Below, in pieces: positions 41,805-54,272 of a stretch of 64,000 nucleotides of DNA (the first letter of the stretch is position 1; every line of letters begins with the position of its first letter). The position numbers and the translations under genes were made by a program. This DNA comes from Solea solea (taxonomy: Eukaryota > Chordata > Actinopteri > Pleuronectiformes > Soleidae): assembly GCF_958295425.1 (NCBI RefSeq), contig NC_081143.1:22563281-22627280 (forward strand), written 5' to 3'. The notes under the pieces were generated by a model that was not told the origin of the DNA, did not search any database, and was given only the letters and a program-made list of their open reading frames with translations.

Positions 41805-43902
41805 TGGTGGAAACTAAAAAGCTCAGAGAAAAATGCAGGCCCAGCATCTTTACTGTGTGTGCAGGGCAACAGCAGTTCTGATGGACTGCATCAACTGACA
41901 ACAACATGTCAATAGACAAAAAAATAAACTGGCTTTGACAGTGACTGCTGGACTCATGTCTTCTTCTTGAGGATTCTTCTTCTATTCTTAGTCTTCTTTT
42001 GTTATTTATGTATTTAATTAAAGATAATCGTCATTTTCAATTAGCTTTTTAGACCAGTGTTGCATGAAGTGACTTTAAAACCAGAGAGAAAAATCCACTA
42101 ATCAATGTAAAGTCCATATTTATTTACAGTATACAGTATAATTCACACAAGACATATATTGTACTGTACTGATTGGGGCTCCTTATGGAACGGATAAGAC
42201 ATCATGATTTGTGAGTGCATATGGCTCATTATATAAGACAATATGATTTTTTTAGAAACAACTTTTCTCTTCACTTAACACAGCCCAAAACTCTTTCACG
42301 TCCAAATTAGAGATATGACTTAATCTGTGAGAAGTGGTCATACACTGATCACAGGATCACTGAGGAAAACCGTTCAAAATAAGTTTTAAATGACATTATA
42401 TATCATTAATAATGAACTCCTTTAAAAAAAAAAAAAAACATAACACTACTCTGCCATTACACCTGTCGCTTTTTTTCTTGACTAATGTACTAGTTGTCAA
42501 AATGATGTCATTCTCAAAGGTTTTGTTTTGTCCACAAATCAAAAATACTTAGTTTACTGCCATAGAGAAGCAAGGAGTGTGACTGGAAACAAAGAAGTGC
42601 CCACGAAAAGCTGTAATAGTGAATTCTGCTGCTCCACAAAAAAAGTGAGAAGCTATAAACACTTCTTGACTTGCTTGACGGAGCCTGTTTTTAGGTGAAG
42701 GACACAGCATACCAATAATACTACAACCACATTTCTGTTCACAAAGACCAAACAAAGGCAGAATAATAACATCAACGACAATGGAAATCACCAAAAGTCA
42801 GTCAGTCAAAACGGGTCAAAGGTCACTAATGCTTTAACTTTCTCACTCACTCAGCAACCTTAATTAGCACCAATTCACCTGTATTCACTTGTCCTCATCA
42901 TTCACTGCCAAAGTTTCCAAATTGAATTTATTTATTATTGAATTAATTCTGAATTTTGATTTAATTTATTTAATTTAACTGATTCAGGACAACATTTTTT
43001 CTTACTTTTAAGAACTTTTACTTTTTTTTTACTTTCTAGTAATTGATGTGATTTACAACATAGTATATGTATACTGTATATACTACGTTTTGATATATAA
43101 ACTTAAGTAAAAAGTAAAATTCCAAATTTTTAAAATTTTTAAAAACACAAAAAACCTACTCAGTTTCAATAAGGCACGTACATGTAATTCATTACTTACC
43201 ACCTCTGGTAAACATAACTTGAAGTGGAGTGTGTTGATGTTTGTTAACTGAATTTTCCTCAAGAGCAAGTTTTGATCGTTTTATTTTTACTTAGTAGAGT
43301 AACAACAGCAAAAATCATGAAAAGATAAATCAATGGGGTCCAACATTTCTAGTGGCACCTCCGGACACGTGTGTTGTTTTGGTGGAGGAAATCAGTTTTG
43401 TGAAGAGAGAAAGTGATTTTGTGCTGTGTTTTTATTTAACAGAGTTTTTAATCAACTCTTTCCGAGAAAAAGAGACACATTTTCTGTAAATGTGTTAAAA
43501 AAAACAGTGTTAAATGATGTGAAGACAAACTGATGAGCGAGATTCGGTGATAAATCCTCCTGTAGTTGGGATACATGTTTAGAAAAAAGTCCTGTCTCTT
43601 AACATGAGGTGCACTTGTTTTGGAAAGTGATTGGCCAAGCGCACTGCGGTGGCCCCGCCCCATGGCCGGCGGCGCCGCCTGATTGGTCGCCACCGTCGCC
43701 TGTCTCGGGGACATCAGGGGAGGCACGAGCTGGCCCGTAAGCCTGCGCTCGCGAGTCCTCAGTGTCGGACACGTAGTGGGAACGAGCAGGTCCCGATGCG
43801 CAAGTCGCGGCAACCCTCGGCGGAGATGAAGGCGGACTCCGACTGGCTCTGAGTTTTAACTGCCCGTTTCATTCAGGAGCTCGGTCGCCAGCGGTTATCA
43901 AT
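41805..43902. other. as3mt 3' end and cnnm2 promoter
   Basis: The as3mt 3' UTR ends near 41945. AT-rich intergenic DNA follows with no gene. From about 43620 a CpG island begins. It has ATTGG (CCAAT) at 43630-43634 and 43682-43686 and a GC box CCCCGCCCC at 43653-43661, and is read as the cnnm2 promoter and 5' UTR. Confidence 0.65.
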
Positions 43903-45385
43903 ATGGCAGAGCCGTTATCCCAAGCGCCCGCTGCTGCTGCAAAAATGGCGTCACTGAACCGGGTCCGAGCTTTAGCGATGATTTTCTTAACTGTCACGGG
44001 CTGTTGTGTCGCCCCGACAAGTGGCAAGGAAGGTTCCGAGGAGACCACCGTCATCATCGGGCTGCGACTGGAGGACACGGACGACATTTCCTTCATGGAC
44101 AGGGGCTACCTGCGCGTGAGTGAGCGCTCCCGGGTCAAACTGCGGGTGTACGGCCAGAACATCAACAACGAGACCTGGTCCAAGATCGCCTTCACGGAGC
44201 ACGAGCGGAGCCGGAGCGTTGACAGCTCCTCGGGGGATAACCAGAGTCAGGAGGAGCCGTCCGGCTCGCATCCCTGCGGCATTAGGACTTCAGATATCAT
44301 CATATTGCCTAACATCATACTGAACCGAAAGACGTCGGGAATAGTTGAGATCGAAGTCAAACCTCTGCGAAAGACGGAGAGGAGTAAATCGTATTACCTT
44401 TGCATCGCCACCTCCACGCCGGCCGTGGCCGGGATGCACGACCCGTGGACGGAGAACACTTGGATCTACCACGACGGGGATGACACCAAAGTGATAGTGG
44501 TGGAGGAGAAAAAGTTTCTGCTGCCGTTCTGGCTCCAGGTCATCTTCATCTCCATGCTGCTGTGTCTGTCGGGCATGTTCAGCGGCTTGAACCTGGGGCT
44601 CATGGCCCTGGACCCCATGGAGCTGCAGATCGTCCAGAACTGCGGCACGGAGAGGGAGAAGACCTACGCTAAAAAGATCGAACCGGTGCGGAGCCAGGGG
44701 AATTACTTGCTTTGCTCGCTGCTGCTCGGGAACGTGCTGGTGAACACCACGCTCACCATCCTGCTGGATGACATCGCAGGTTCGGGCTTGATCGCGGTGG
44801 TCATGTCCACCATTGGAATAGTGATTTTCGGTGAGATCGTGCCGCAGGCCATCTGCTCCAGACACGGCCTGGCCGTCGGTGCCAACACCATCCTCCTCAC
44901 CAAGTTCTTCATGCTGCTCACCTTCCCCGCGTCCTACCCGGTGAGCAAGCTCCTGGACTACCTGCTCGGACAGGAGATAGGGACAGTCTACAACCGGGAG
45001 AAGCTTCTGGAGATGCTGCGCGTCACGGACCCGTACAACGACCTGGTGAAGGAGGAGCTGAACATAATCCAGGGCGCGCTGGAGCTAAGGACTAAGACCG
45101 TGGAGGACGTGATGACGCCGCTGAGAGATTGCTTCATGATCCCGGGCGATGGCACCCTCGACTTCAACACCATGTCCGAGATCATGAAGAGCGGCTACAC
45201 GCGCATCCCGGTCTACGAGGGCGAGCGGTCCAACATAGTGGACCTGCTCTTCGTCAAGGACCTGGCCTTTGTGGACCCGGATGATTGCACGCCGCTCAAA
45301 ACCATCACTAAGTTTTACAGCCACCCGCTGCACTTTGTGTTCAATGACACCAAGCTGGACGCGATGCTGGAGGAGTTCAAGAAAG
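43903..45385 (+). CDS. cnnm2: CNNM2 metal transport mediator, first coding exon
   Basis: CNNM2 (ACDP2) is a plasma-membrane protein required for magnesium homeostasis; in human it acts in kidney distal tubule and brain. This single large exon encodes 494 residues plus one base and ends before 'GTGAGG' with EEFKK. Its order is an N-terminal hydrophobic segment (about residues 18-36), an extracellular domain with [12 protein letters not shown] and sequon N89-E-T (the equivalent of the glycosylated human site), and the DUF21 transmembrane domain from about residue 206 ([29 protein letters not shown]). GEIVPQ follows at 310-315, then the start of the CBS pair ([14 protein letters not shown], residues 400 onward). 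The rest of the CBS pair and the C-terminal cyclic-nucleotide-binding-like domain lie in later exons outside the window. The start at 43903 follows the CpG island; Met15 is an alternative. CNNM4 is excluded mainly by synteny and extracellular-domain match. Confidence 0.94.
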
Positions 45386-48300
45386 GTGAGGCGGCTGATC
45401 AGCCACTTTTAATCCTCTTATTGATTTCAACATAAAGTGTGTTGTTGTTGAAATGTCAGCTCACTCTCTCTCCCTCTCAAATATGAATTTGAATTGCACC
45501 AGCACATGCAGGAGGCAGCACAGACACATGAGTTATGTAATAGTATTTAACACTGTCTGCATCTCTTGTGTTGAGTTGTGTCAGTTGGTCAAAAATGAAT
45601 AAACAACACACTTGTAAACATGTCAGAGTTAACAGAGGCTGCTTATCTGAGTCCATAGTCAGACTATTTATAACCATGTTTTTCAATCATACAGACAACA
45701 CAACACAACACAACATACACAGTGTTCACACAATGCAGCAAATCATACACAACACTGACAGTTCAGTATATAGAGCATATAGAGTGCATATAGAGTTGAT
45801 TTAAAGTGCATGGTATAAATTGAGGGAGGAGGGGGAGGAGGAAACCACCTCTCCTTCAAAATGTATTAAATTCAGGGTGTAATGAAGAAAAGTGAGGAGG
45901 ACGGTGTTGTTTTGGAACTTCTCACTGGGCCAAACACTCAGGCAGCCACATCAGTAGTGAGGTGCACTTGCCACAGCCTCACTGGTCACTTCCTGTCAAG
46001 GGGAGGAGGAGGAGGAGGTGTCCTTATCTTTCTCCATCACTTCCATTCACTGTTAATGTTCACACGGTCTCTCTCTCCCTCTCTTCCTCTCCTCCTCTTA
46101 TTCATTCACCATTATCACTCTCCCCCTCCTGCTCTCCCTCTCTCCCTCTCTCTGATTTGTGAATGCATTAGGACATGTGGGAATGGTGCAACGGCAGTGC
46201 TAAGGTTATCAGGTGGGGGCATCTTGTTTGAGAACCTGCTTAAATCCCTCTCTGCCTTTCTCTCTCTCTCTCTTTCTCTTGTGCTTGCGTCTCAGTGATG
46301 GTGGCGATAACTCCTTCTGCCCAGCCCTGGAATGCAGTTGTGTGGATAATGAATAACAGCCTCTAACACCCTCGAGCCCCCCGTGTGTTGTATTTGTGTA
46401 TGCGCATGTTGTTTGAGAAAGATGTTTACCTCGCCCGTGGTTTACCTGGTGTTCTCTTCATCCACCCCCCCCCCCCCCACAACCCCCGCTCCTCCTACTG
46501 CTGTAGCCTCTGACTGGCCAGTGCTCGTAGATTCGGTCTCTTCCCTCTCGTAGGAGTCGTTCTCTGACGCCCTTGTTGAGCAGCTGATGAATCCAGGTGG
46601 AGAAAAAAAAGAAGCATGATTGATGCATCCTGTGCACTTTTACTTTGAAAGTACATTGTGTCAAATTTAGCCACATGTGTTGTTGAAGTTGCATGTTGTA
46701 GCTGAATACTCTCACCTCACCCTTCCCTTCCAAGTGTGCTGGAGAACCTATGTCAGTTTGCGTTGAAACTCAAAAGATAAAAACATGGCGGTCCAAAAAT
46801 GGTGTGACCTCTGTAGGTTCTGTTTGGTTAAGTAGAATTATTTGATCTTCAATTTCTGCCAAATAGAAAATCAATTTGCCTACGTTTTACACACTGGCCC
46901 TTTAAGAGGATTATTGGGTGCTGTCAATGCCAGTCATTGAGCTCCATTACTAGAAGTTAGGTGCAGATCTCTATGCCAAATTAGAATTACATAATATACT
47001 CAGGCTGTTTTTCATCACAGCTCTCTAGTTACAGAGACGTGGACTAGTTTACCAAGGAACACAAGTAATAAGAAGCAGTTACTGCACAGTATTGTCCCGC
47101 TGTTATGTTAGAACTATAACAATATAACAGAAGATGGTCCCCGCTGTAGTGAGAGATACAAAATAATTACCACTGAGATCCACAGTGTTTTTCTTACCAA
47201 CTCAATTTGTTTCCAGTGCATTTGAGGCATCACAGATCGTGTACAAGTAACACAGGGGTGGTTGGATAAAACAAAGGCACGTCACTTCGGACACTAGTGA
47301 AATTATAATAAACTATATTTACTATAGACATGCTAAATACAATGCGACATGGTGCACTACTTTCATGAAAAAGCAAGGAGAAAGAAAGCGGGCAGATTAA
47401 CTAAAACCTGGACGTGTGTTTGTTCGTGAAGATCATGACATCTCTGAGTGTGAAAGTAAACTTTGCTGTGTGGGGACAGTGAGGAGCTGCCTGCTGTCTG
47501 CTGCTGTAAACGGTCTCTCATTGTTCAATAGGAGCATAGTTTGATGAAAAATACTGAAATCAAGTTTATTGTCCTTATAGGATTCGCTATGCTATGACAC
47601 CTGACCTCAATTTAGAGCAAGTCATGTCACATGGTTGTGGTGCGGTAACTATATTTTGTTAAATGTCATCCGCGAAATCAGCTTTAAGAGATGTTTCTCC
47701 ACACAGTCCTTCATGCATGTCCCGATAATCATGTCACCTTTTTTTCACCCACACACTTGAAGTACCTGCCCTTTACGATTGACTTCATCTGGGATATGGA
47801 GGAGGATTCAGAGTGTAATACATGTTTAAATTTGCTGTTAGGATGTTTTCAGCAGCAGTGTGCAGTGGTTCCGTCAAAGTTAGCAAAAAGATTTTGATGA
47901 TTTAAAAAAATAAAGAAAGAAAAGCTCCATCACCCAGTACGTTTACATACACAGTTTAATCAGATAAGGCCGTAGTCTGACTAAGACAGGCAACTTGCAG
48001 GGTCCGAGTATACACGTGGAGGAGAAAATGAATTTATTGGCTGTGTACGTCTGAATCCACCTCTGTAGGTGGCGCTGTATCTCTCTACAATCGTAGTGCG
48101 TATTGAATCAGTTTCCTGTTGACCTTTATGTCACAGTAAAACAAACAGTGAATTGCGAACTTCCAGATCAAAGACCGGGGAGAACATTTTGGTGCATGTG
48201 CCGAACGCCAAGTCCGACTCCAGTCTGACTAAGCGTATACATGCAGGAGTAATCGGACTATGGATCACATTATCCAGGTCAGCCTAAGACTTGCTTAACG

Positions 48301-48519
48301 TGTTTACATGACATTAAGAAAACCGAATTATTGTTTTAGTTTGACTAAAGTCTGACTTTTAACTTGCACATAAACACAATGACTGACACAAGTTAAACGT
48401 TTTGCTGTCTGTGTTGTTCATTGAAGACAGAGGGACATGTTCTGTTTCCAGCCATGAAAAAGACAAACACAGGACAGGTTCATAGTGCATTGCCCACATG
48501 CTTCATCCCTAAGGTCCAG

Positions 48520-48556
48520 TTGTAGTGTGTGTGTGTCTGTGTGTGTGTGTGTGTAA
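48520..48556. repeat. (GT)n microsatellite
   Basis: GT run with one CT interruption in cnnm2 intron 1. Confidence 0.8.
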
Positions 48557-48850
48557 TGTGAGTGTGGCTGAGCACCAGAAGGAATTGGCCTATTTAGCCT
48601 CTCGTGGAAGTCATAAGCAAGTGTTGCAGGGAGGGCTACCTGCAGGGTCAAAGTTTCCTGTCAATCTGGCTCTGTTCACAGCGCATACACAGTTCAAAGT
48701 GCTTTGTATTGTAAGTCATTGTTAATTAATTTGATGCCGCTTGTGGTGCTGCATAGTCGTCTGAAGTCTGCTACAAAAATGAAAAAAAGAAAAAAAAAGC
48801 CTCCACAGCTCATACTGGAGGGTGTGCTGGAGCAGGTTTGCTTTGCTTTC

Positions 48851-49102
48851 ATTCGTCCATTGTCCACCACTTTTATCCTCCACATGAGGGTCTCGGGGCT
48901 GCTGGTGCCAATCCCAGCTGACATAGGGCGAAAGGCGGGTTTACACCCAGGACATGTCGCCGGTCCATCACACGGCAAACACACAGAGACTAAACTCATG
49001 CACATACGGGAGGAGCATGAGAAAGGCGCCCAAACTGGGATGCAAACGTCTTGGTGTGAGGCAACAGTGGTAACCACACGCTCCACCGTGTGCCACCGCT
49101 TT
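48851..49102 (-). mobile_element. L2/CR1-like LINE 3' copy (minus orientation)
   Basis: It reads in reverse the usual teleost unit: 'TTATCCTCCACATGAGGGTC', 'CAATCCCAGCTGACATAGGG', 'GACATGTCGCCGGTCCATC', and finally 'AACAGTGGTAACCACACGCT' and 'CCACCGTGTGCCACC'. It is the longest copy of this family in the window. Confidence 0.75.
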
Positions 49103-49797
49103 GCTTTCACTTAGGTCTGAGACTGTTGTGATATTTCTTTTCGAGTGTCACAGGAATCAGTGTAACATGCCATTGTGTCTTTAATTCACTGAGATAGTAG
49201 TAAATGAATGTTGCCATAAGACAAACTTTATAAATGTCGGCTCTCTGCCCGTACTTACTGTGTCTGTAGGAGCCAGTATTGAGTTAATTTAGGTTAGAGA
49301 TAGTTTAATTGATTAATGCAGGATTATCAGTAGTTAACCGTTGGCCTTAAGCCTTTGATTAAATATTCTTGCAAGGAAAGGAACGTGGCTTTGTTGACCT
49401 GGTGTAAAAAGGTTTACGCTAGGTTACGTTATATTACTGTTAATTCTTAGAGCTTGGATATATGAGAAATGTACCCTAGTGTACGTTCGCCACTACAGTG
49501 TCTATTGCTTATGTTTTACAAGGCTCACGATCCCAGGCCCTTGGATGCAAGAGTTTTTAATTCAGGCAGTCACCCTTCAGGAAAACTTGTGACCCCTTCA
49601 TTAATTGCTCAGTGTCTGCGATTGCAACAATTACTGTCATGCAGCGGGCTGCTTGTTAAGCTGCAGGTTTCCCGCTTAATGAGTGGGTCAGTGTGTGTGC
49701 TATGTGAGTCAGAAACAGGAATCTGAAGTAACGTGTGTGATATTCCTGAAAGTGAAAGTTGTTCCCTGACTCACATGCAGTGTAACCAGCCTTGTGA

Positions 49798-49833
49798 GAG
49801 GAGGAGGAGGAGGAGGAGGAGGAGGAGGAGGAA
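49798..49833. repeat. (GGA)n microsatellite
   Basis: About 12 GGA units in cnnm2 intron 1, on a purine-only strand. Confidence 0.9.
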
Positions 49834-49965
49834 GGGAGTCATTGTGCTCTCAGAGAGTACACCGTGCTCTCTGCCCCCCAGGGAGGGCAGGCCACTTGCC
49901 TAACTTGAATCTGGGAGTCCAGGAGGGGGAAGTGGGGTGTGACCCAGGGGAAGCAGTTCTTCTTA

Positions 49966-49966
<1 letters not shown>

Positions 49967-50002
<36 letters not shown>
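49967..50002. repeat. (GT)n microsatellite
   Basis: GT run of about 34 bp, 130 bp downstream of the GGA repeat. Confidence 0.9.
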
Positions 50003-50005
<3 letters not shown>

Positions 50006-50859
50006 AGGGATAAGAGGACAGTATAATATGATATAATCGCGCATCACCTTAAAGAGCACTCACATTAGGTTGATCGTGGTGAATTTCTATTATCTGAATA
50101 ATCGTGAAGGGGAAAAAATTGTTAATATTTTACAAGAGGACTTGAAAATGCTGTGTAGCATAGGACAGCATACAGTCCTAGTGATTTACATGGGGAAGCC
50201 TGCATCTTCCTGCGTTTCTCCAGCACCTCATGGTTTTTCACAAAAATATTTATCCTATCTTAATAAATCTATCTCTCTATGTATCTGTCTGTCATCTTTT
50301 AAAGGTGATTCTTGTTAAACATGTACAACAGCGACTTTAGATGTTTAAAGTGATGAGAGCAGACAACGAGAGACAATAACAGCCTGTAAAACATTGTGTT
50401 TGTTTAATATTGGCAGACAAAGTGTGTGCCCGATACCAAACCAAGTACAGTCAAACCGGTTTAGCCAAGTACTGCCAGATTGAGTTAGTTAGTCAGTTTG
50501 TTAGTTAGTTAAACTTGTTTGTTTTCCCCATGTGACTTCCTTGTGTGGGAGAAAAGTATCCACACTTCTGTCAACTTCTGCCGTCAACGTCCTCTCCACT
50601 TCACTTGTGGTTGAGATATTTTTGAGAGGGGTAGTGAGGCACTTTATCTTTGCTAATTTTCTCATTTTCAGCATTTGTGACACTCTTTGGTCACTCTGCT
50701 GTCATCCTGTGTGTTGAAGTGCTACGTGCCGTGTTGTCAGGTGGGTGGCAGTAGGTGACACAACCTACCAAAACAGTGGTTTGCGTCAATAAAATGGCTG
50801 CAACACTGTTATCAATGAAGCCAGAATTAAAATTTTAAGTGTCCTTAATTTCTGCTGTC

Positions 50860-50990
50860 ATATCATGGTCATGGACTGGCGAACTGTCCCGGGTGTGACC
50901 CCGCCTCTCGTCCCAATGTCAGCTGAGGTTGGCACAGTGCCCCCGGCAACCCTCCTGTGGAGGATACAGCGGTAGAAAATGGATGGACAT
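50860..50990 (+). mobile_element. L2/CR1-like LINE 3' tail
   Basis: Contains 'TCATGGACTGGCGAACTGTC', 'GGGTGTGACCCCGCC', 'AATGTCAGCTGAGGTTGGCA' and the terminal 'GGATACAGCGGTAGAAAATG' before GATGGA. It is a plus-strand, 5'-truncated copy. Confidence 0.75.
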
Positions 50991-52770
50991 CATGGTCAAT
51001 TTATATCTTATTATAATACATTTCTAACATTCTGTGTAGCTGCTTTAAAGCTGTTGTGTTTATGCTAATCTCATCCCTGACTCACACAACAGGGCACCGA
51101 CAGGACAGGCATACCAAGCAAATGCAAAGAAAAGGGGGTGCCCCCGGGTAAATTTTCAAGACCACCATATAGCCCCGTAATATGCAGCTCACCACCGTGA
51201 CATCCACCCCCCCTTACATAAACATAAATAACCCAATGGGCCCCCGAGAGCTGTTACCCCTAATAGTATAGTTTGCAATGAAGCCCCATGAGCCGTGTCC
51301 TATACGGACCTGTGAGTGGCAGTAGTGAGCCCCAGAGACTAGGAGGTCGTCTTGAACTACTTTCCTGACTGTTGAAAAATAGGCCAATCTATGCTTAATT
51401 CAGATTCCCCCGTCCTTAACGGGCCGTTTGCGCTGTATTCCGTCTTAAAGTGATGGCCTTTGAGCAGTTTTGTGTTTTGCTTCAGGTGGTTTTTGTTATT
51501 CTCTCTGGGTTGCATGTTTTTGTGGAGCGTATCATAGCAAAAATGTGTAGAGACTGCGTGTTGGAGTGTTTGCCTGGTAACCCTCGCTGGAAACAACACT
51601 GCAACAAGTGTTGGGATGAAAATGGCGTCATGTTGGTAAGAGGACTTAATGTTTCTTGATGAGGGTCACCCCTTTGAACTCGGACTTCTCCCGCCAGCCG
51701 CTCACTTTATCAGAACTAATGACCTCGAATCAAAGTCGCCTGTTTGCACGATACTTAATACTTACAGGCAGCATTAGGAGTAGATTTTCTCAAGCAGGGA
51801 ATCTCATTTTAATACAAAAGCTCTTCCAAAACACAGCATTTTAACACATTTTAAAAGGAGGATATTACCTGTCCTGCATTACACACTTACACATACTTTA
51901 TTTTCAGTCATTTACAAGCCTGCATTGCATTTAAATTTTGCACTTGTTGACTGGCACTGAACGAGACTTTGGCAGCGCTTTATAGAAGGATGAAAAACCC
52001 TGCTGTTGTAGCAACCTGTTGTATGGTGAACACAAGATGTTTTGCATGTTTGAACGTGTTCACTCAAAATCATGAATAATTTACACCACCGCCGCGCAGC
52101 CGTTCCTCCAAAGCAGAGCTTCACAGTTTTGTTGTCTCTCTCTGGAAGTGAACATGTTGTTGTCTTAGTCACAGACTCATGATACAGTGTGTTCTTTAAA
52201 AGTTTTGGTTCATTGTGCTGGGTCAGTGGAGCCAACAAGGAGATATTATCAACCTGTAAAGTTGTTGTGTTGAGTGAATGTACAAATATAATGTCCAATG
52301 TGCACATGACGCATATGTGAAGCAACATATTTGGAATCATTTATCCTGCCGCCTTACAAGGGCTGCAATGAAGTAAGTAATTCATTGGTTGGATTTCTTT
52401 GAGTTCCTTGCATAAGAATATTTATAGTTACATTTACAGTATAACAGTATACAGTTTTTATATAAAAAAGAAATCAGAGATACTGAATGACATTGTTGAG
52501 GTTTGGGAAACGCTGATGGTCATTTATCCAAATATATTTTATAGACCAAATAACTAATGGAAAATCCAGAAAATAATCAATTTAACAGATTCATCAGTAA
52601 TGAGAATAATTACTCTTGACGAACCTAAATCAACGTTGAGCCTCATTTAAAGCCCAGGAGATTCACTAGCTGGTTACTAAATGTACTGATGAGTTAATGA
52701 CAGTAATTATTCCAATCAAATTTTCCTCTAAAGCAATACAACAAAATGTCAATATACTGTACATTCATAT

Positions 52771-53092
52771 TAGGGCTGAACGATTAATCGAAATTTAATC
52801 GAAACCGCAATACAGGGAGGGGCAATATTTGCCAGAGTGCCCACATGTTTGTCAAAATATCATTTTAGATGAATTATTGCCTCACATCATATTCTATAGA
52901 CTGAAGAGAACATCTTTGTTTCTCACAGATCTGCACAAATATCACACAGTAATTGTTTTTAAATATGTTTTTCGAATGAAAATGAGAATAATGATGTAAA
53001 AATTACCATTCCCTCTGATATCGCCAATCATATCGCAATTCCTGTCATATCCTGTCGCAATTAGATATTTATTCAAAATATTTCAGCCCTAA
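52771..53092. mobile_element. MITE with TTAGGGCTGAACGATTAATCG end
   Basis: The left edge is 'TTAGGGCTGAACGATTAATC'. The right edge on the minus strand is 'TTAGGGCTGAAATATTTTG'. Repeated ATATCGC motifs lie inside. The ends are of hAT type; no clear target-site duplication was resolved. Confidence 0.65.
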
Positions 53093-53949
53093 ATTATACA
53101 GTATATTATTTAACCATTGCACAACACACACTTTGATATAACTTAGAATTACCAGATTTGTTTCACTCAGGAGCTAAAATCAATATTTAATGTCTAACAT
53201 TCATCCAAAAAAAAGCCCAATATCAATCAATTTGTGTATTTTGTCACGTTTTTGTCTTTTTCTTACATATATTACATCTGTTTGTCTGCAGCTGTTTGAT
53301 GCAGAGCTGTGTTGTGTATAGTTGTGTACAATTGGCGACAGTGATTAATTCTTACTCTGTATCACAGTAACATTAACTTCAGGAGGCTTGTGCTGATCAT
53401 AGTGACACGAGGAGATGGTTATTATAGAGAAATGTCATAAATCACGTTAACCCACAGATAGCAGCTCATTTTCAGAGTGACACGCAAAAAGAATGAAAAT
53501 GTGCTTTTGACTTTTGGTGATTTGGACGTCGTCTGCGTTGAACTCTTGTGTTTGTTGTGTTTAAAGACTGGCTTTTGAATTGGCCTACATTCTTCAGATT
53601 CTGGTACAACATGGAGTAGGCCTTTAAGACCCGATTAGTACAACAGTTGCAGAGTGTGAATTTAGGTACACTACCAAAGCCTGTCTGATCTGGCTTTATG
53701 ACTTTTCTTTACATTTGTTTTCTTTCTGTTGCTCCATAATATGAGTGGAACACACAGTGTGTCTGCTGATTTTCCATCCAAGCTTGTGAATCGTGAAGAG
53801 AATAGGTAAAACGTGGCACCGAAGGTCTAGTGTTTGTTTCTAGTAAAACAATATCTATTAAACAGCATATCAAATAAAATAAACATGACAATAGACAACG
53901 TGCTTGAATTTCAAATCATTGTTGGAAATGTTAAGGATAATCTTAATCA

Positions 53950-54272
53950 GGCGGGTCCAGAACTGACCCACCGGAGGGTCCAATCCGGCCCTCCGGTAAT
54001 TTCACACTATGATAAGAATCTAATCATAATGTGAAATACTATATTTTTCAGTTCCAGATACCTGTGACTGAATGTTGTGTCCGTTTGTGGATCCACTGTA
54101 AATGGTCAATTAATATTCTTCTTAGGAAATGTCAGGTTGTTCATAATGAGTTTTGTACAACAAAGGAAAAAATTGGGAGTTCTTTTTGTTTATTGGTTAT
54201 TATGCTGTTATTTTACTGATCGGCGGACTAGAGATCAAATTTCGCTGTATGTAAGTGAGTTTGACACCCCTA
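53950..54272. mobile_element. hAT-like MITE
   Basis: It starts near 'GGCGGGTCCAGAACTGACCC' with 'CAATCCGGCCCTCCGG' and ends 'GAGTTTGACACCCCTAATC'. This is the common teleost repeat whose end reads 'GGGGTGTCAAACTC' on the other strand. The left terminus is degenerate. Confidence 0.55.

Noticed and set aside
44290..44865. 191-codon minus-strand open frame
   Set aside because: Shadow of the GC-rich cnnm2 exon; the plus strand holds the conserved DUF21 domain.
46458..46733. 91-codon minus-strand open frame with a Gly-rich end
   Set aside because: The Gly run comes from a poly-C tract. The middle segment (STWIHQLLNKGVRERLL) matched nothing I know and has no convincing splice sites.
48694..49110. 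Open frames of 136-138 codons on both strands
   Set aside because: They fall on a LINE 3' copy (48851-49102), which is non-coding.
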